From Cytobacillus gottheilii (GTDB taxonomy: Bacteria > Bacillota > Bacilli > Bacillales > Cytobacillaceae): DNA of 64,000 nucleotides. Positions 62,241 through 64,000 of the stretch are shown here, piece by piece. The translations under genes were made by a program, and so were the position numbers. How positions within the stretch are numbered: the first letter of the stretch is position 1; each line of letters begins with the position of its first letter. The notes beneath the pieces are model-generated. The model did no database searches. It saw only the letters and a program-made list of their open reading frames with translations, and was not told the origin of the DNA. Location: NCBI RefSeq assembly GCF_900166665.1, contig NZ_LT800494.1, positions 4,246,146-4,310,145 on the forward strand, read 5' to 3'.

Positions 62241-64000
62241 CTAATTTAATTCACCAGATTTTATTTTCTGTATTACTCTAGTTTGTTCCTCTTTATCGGT
62301 ACTTAATGCAATTATACGTTTACCCCTAACATAGATTCTCCCTGTCCCTATTCCTTTACGATCTTTTTGTTCGTATTCATATTCTTCGACAGCAGATCCT
62401 TTATTTATAATAATACTATTCGGTCTCTTTTTTAATTTCTCTGAATCAAAATTCAGATAGAGCAGTTGCTTTTCTATAGATACTTGTTCCTTTTTATTAA
62501 GTTTCTTAACGCTATTAACAAATGACTCACTAAAAGATAGTTCTGAATAAAGTTCTTTAAACCTAAATTTCAACTCTGCCTTACTAGTTAATATTACTCT
62601 GGGGGTTGGATAAGGCGCAACAGCTTGCTGAACATCGGATTTCAATTTCCTGTATTCTGACAATAACCCTTCTTTTTCACCATTTAAAGCAATTACTGTA
62701 GCCTCTAATTCTTCTATTTTTTGTTGCTTTTCTATAAAGGCAAATCTCTTGTCATTTAATTCTTTATTTTCTTCATCTATACTATTAATCAGGTCCCAAT
62801 TTTCATTAATTTCTTTTTCCTTCTCATCAATTCTTTCTTTTAGTTCCCTTGTTTCATGAATTAATATCTGTGTATCTCTTGCTAAGGTTACAATTATTTT
62901 CTCTTTTATATCAACTTCTTTTAGTATTTGTTCTTTTCCGTTTTTATACTCCTCTAAGACTTCCGAGAGGGCTTCAATTTCTTTCTGATTTTCATAGTGC
63001 TTTTTTTCTAATTGCTTTTTATCATACTCTAGTGTTTCAAGTTGTTGTTTGTAATCAAACACTTCTTTATTTTTGGTTTCTATTTTTGAATTAAGAGTAC
63101 CTATCTCAAAAACCAAATTTTCTTCACTACTTTTCAGTGCTTCTAAAGATTCTTTATAATCATTCAACTCATCTTTCAACAAGCCTTCCTGTTTATCTTT
63201 AAAATCTATTTTCACTTTAAGTCTGTATAGTTCCTGCTCTTTTATTTCCCTATAAAGCTCATAATCACTTTGTACTTTTTCTTTTTCCTCTTTGATAGTT
63301 TGTAATTTCAAGTTATATATTTCTTCATTTTTTGCCTTTTCAGCAATCAATAACTCCAGTTCAGAGATGCGCTTCTGTTTATCTTCTAACTCAAACCTTT
63401 GTTCTTCAGAAAGTTTACTAACTTCTCTTTGTAAATAATCAACGTCTTTACTTAACTGTTCTTTTTCTTTACGATAAGAAAGGTTCTGGTTTTCAGTATT
63501 ACTTAGTTTTATGGAAGTTTCAGTATAACTCTGCTCAATTGCTTCTTTTTGTTTTGATAACTTCTCTAATTCTAGCTGTATTTTTTCTTTTTCTTCTTTA
63601 TAATTATTCCTAAGCTTCTCATTTTCCCTTTTTACCGTATCAAGGTCTTCCTCATACTTTTTTTGTTTTTCTCTTGTTTTATTTAATTCGTCAGTTATCT
63701 CATTTATCTCTTTATAAGTCTTTCTTTTTTCATTTTCAAGATTATTTCTTACTTTATTTAATGCCTGTATTTCCTTATATCTTTCATTTAAGGTATCCGA
63801 TAAACGTTTTTGCTTTAATTCCAATTTATCTTTTTTCTTTTGTTCCATTAATAGATTTTCTTTTTTCTTCTGTAGGTCTTCTTTAAGTTCAATTTGCTCC
63901 TTTTTTAATTTTTCGGTTATCAGTTGTTGCTTATCTAACTTGATCTTTTGAATATATAACTGCTCTTCCAAGGATTGTTTATCATGCATTAATTTAGCTC
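62241..64000 (-). CDS. Long coiled-coil protein with RelE/ParE-like C-terminal domain (5' end probably beyond window)
   Basis: At least 582 residues. Residues 1-450 are almost uninterrupted Glu/Lys/Leu-rich coiled coil. The last ~120 residues differ: FVNSVKKLNKKEQVSIEKQL, then beta-rich EEYEYEQ, GTGRIYVRGKRIIALS and a final helix, which resembles the RelE/ParE toxin fold. The ATG at 63989 has no ribosome site and the frame is open to the edge (AKL before Met), so the gene likely starts outside. The combination suggests a large effector or scaffold; function unknown. AT-rich codon use is a little stronger than in neighbours. Confidence 0.75.
   Translation of the reverse strand, partial: AKLMHDKQSLEEQLYIQKIKLDKQQLITEKLKKEQIELKEDLQKKKENLLMEQKKKDKLELKQKRLSDTLNERYKEIQALNKVRNNLENEKRKTYKEINEITDELNKTREKQKKYEEDLDTVKRENEKLRNNYKEEKEKIQLELEKLSKQKEAIEQSYTETSIKLSNTENQNLSYRKEKEQLSKDVDYLQREVSKLSEEQRFELEDKQKRISELELLIAEKAKNEEIYNLKLQTIKEEKEKVQSDYELYREIKEQELYRLKVKIDFKDKQEGLLKDELNDYKESLEALKSSEENLVFEIGTLNSKIETKNKEVFDYKQQLETLEYDKKQLEKKHYENQKEIEALSEVLEEYKNGKEQILKEVDIKEKIIVTLARDTQILIHETRELKERIDEKEKEINENWDLINSIDEENKELNDKRFAFIEKQQKIEELEATVIALNGEKEGLLSEYRKLKSDVQQAVAPYPTPRVILTSKAELKFRFKELYSELSFSESFVNSVKKLNKKEQVSIEKQLLYLNFDSEKLKKRPNSIIINKGSAVEEYEYEQKDRKGIGTGRIYVRGKRIIALSTDKEEQTRVIQKIKSGELN

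Overview
The window is low-GC DNA with strong AGGAGG-type ribosome binding sites, a KinE/KinD-like PAS histidine kinase, NsrR-Hmp, CcpA-type cre-like sites, LacI, GntR, LysR and TetR regulators, and lipoproteins with Firmicute lipoboxes. This points to a Bacillaceae chromosome (Bacillus/Cytobacillus-like); the species cannot be named from what I see. No rRNA, tRNA, CRISPR array, prophage or complete IS element was recognised.

Layout. (1) 1-7.3 kb, minus strand: a Tad/Flp-type pilus operon (CpaB, CpaE, CpaF/TadA, TadB, TadC, a 69-aa prepilin), then a VWA lipoprotein and a Pro/Gly-rich secreted protein cut by the window edge. (2) 8.1-16.6 kb: PAS kinase, membrane chemoreceptor, D-2-hydroxyacid dehydrogenase, CueP-like copper protein, TetR plus BCCT transporter, then a decayed locus holding a GMC-oxidoreductase tail, a cytochrome c with a late nonsense codon, and a frameshifted membrane protein. 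(3) 16.6-28.4 kb: a glycoside operon with GH43, two canonical GH3 enzymes, one domain-permuted membrane GH3, a GT2 glycosyltransferase and a GtrA-like protein. It is preceded by a 34-bp inverted repeat and a 21-bp-period tandem array, then a LysR gene divergent from UDP-galactopyranose mutase. (4) 31-42.4 kb: NsrR/Hmp, a PAS-GGDEF cyclase, LysR/TauE, a GtrB-GtrA-GT39 lipid-linked sugar transfer trio, and a radical SAM/SPASM maturase-like enzyme. Two inverted copies of a ~317-bp MITE-like repeat flank the stretch from the cyclase to the radical SAM gene. (5) 42.4-55.8 kb, minus strand: a catabolic island for a four-carbon sugar acid (LtnD, OtnK and OtnC-like, two Asp/Glu-racemase-family proteins, FCD-GntR), a tripartite TctCBA carboxylate transporter, and a LacI-SDR-ADH-ALDH operon. 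(6) 56-64 kb: an ABC ATPase and FtsX-type permease separated by nine 52-bp repeats, an Uma2-family protein, DegV, and a large coiled-coil protein with a RelE-like tail that runs off the right edge.

How the genes work together. The LacI operator palindrome occurs twice in front of lacI and once in front of tctC, so the dehydrogenase operon and the transporter look like one regulon. The LtnD/OtnK/OtnC genes would convert a tetronate to dihydroxyacetone phosphate, but the usual OtnI isomerase is absent here. The GH3/GH43 operon next to glf suggests synthesis or turnover of a glycan, possibly containing galactofuranose; this is inference. All coordinates and motifs were read by eye; no database search was run.
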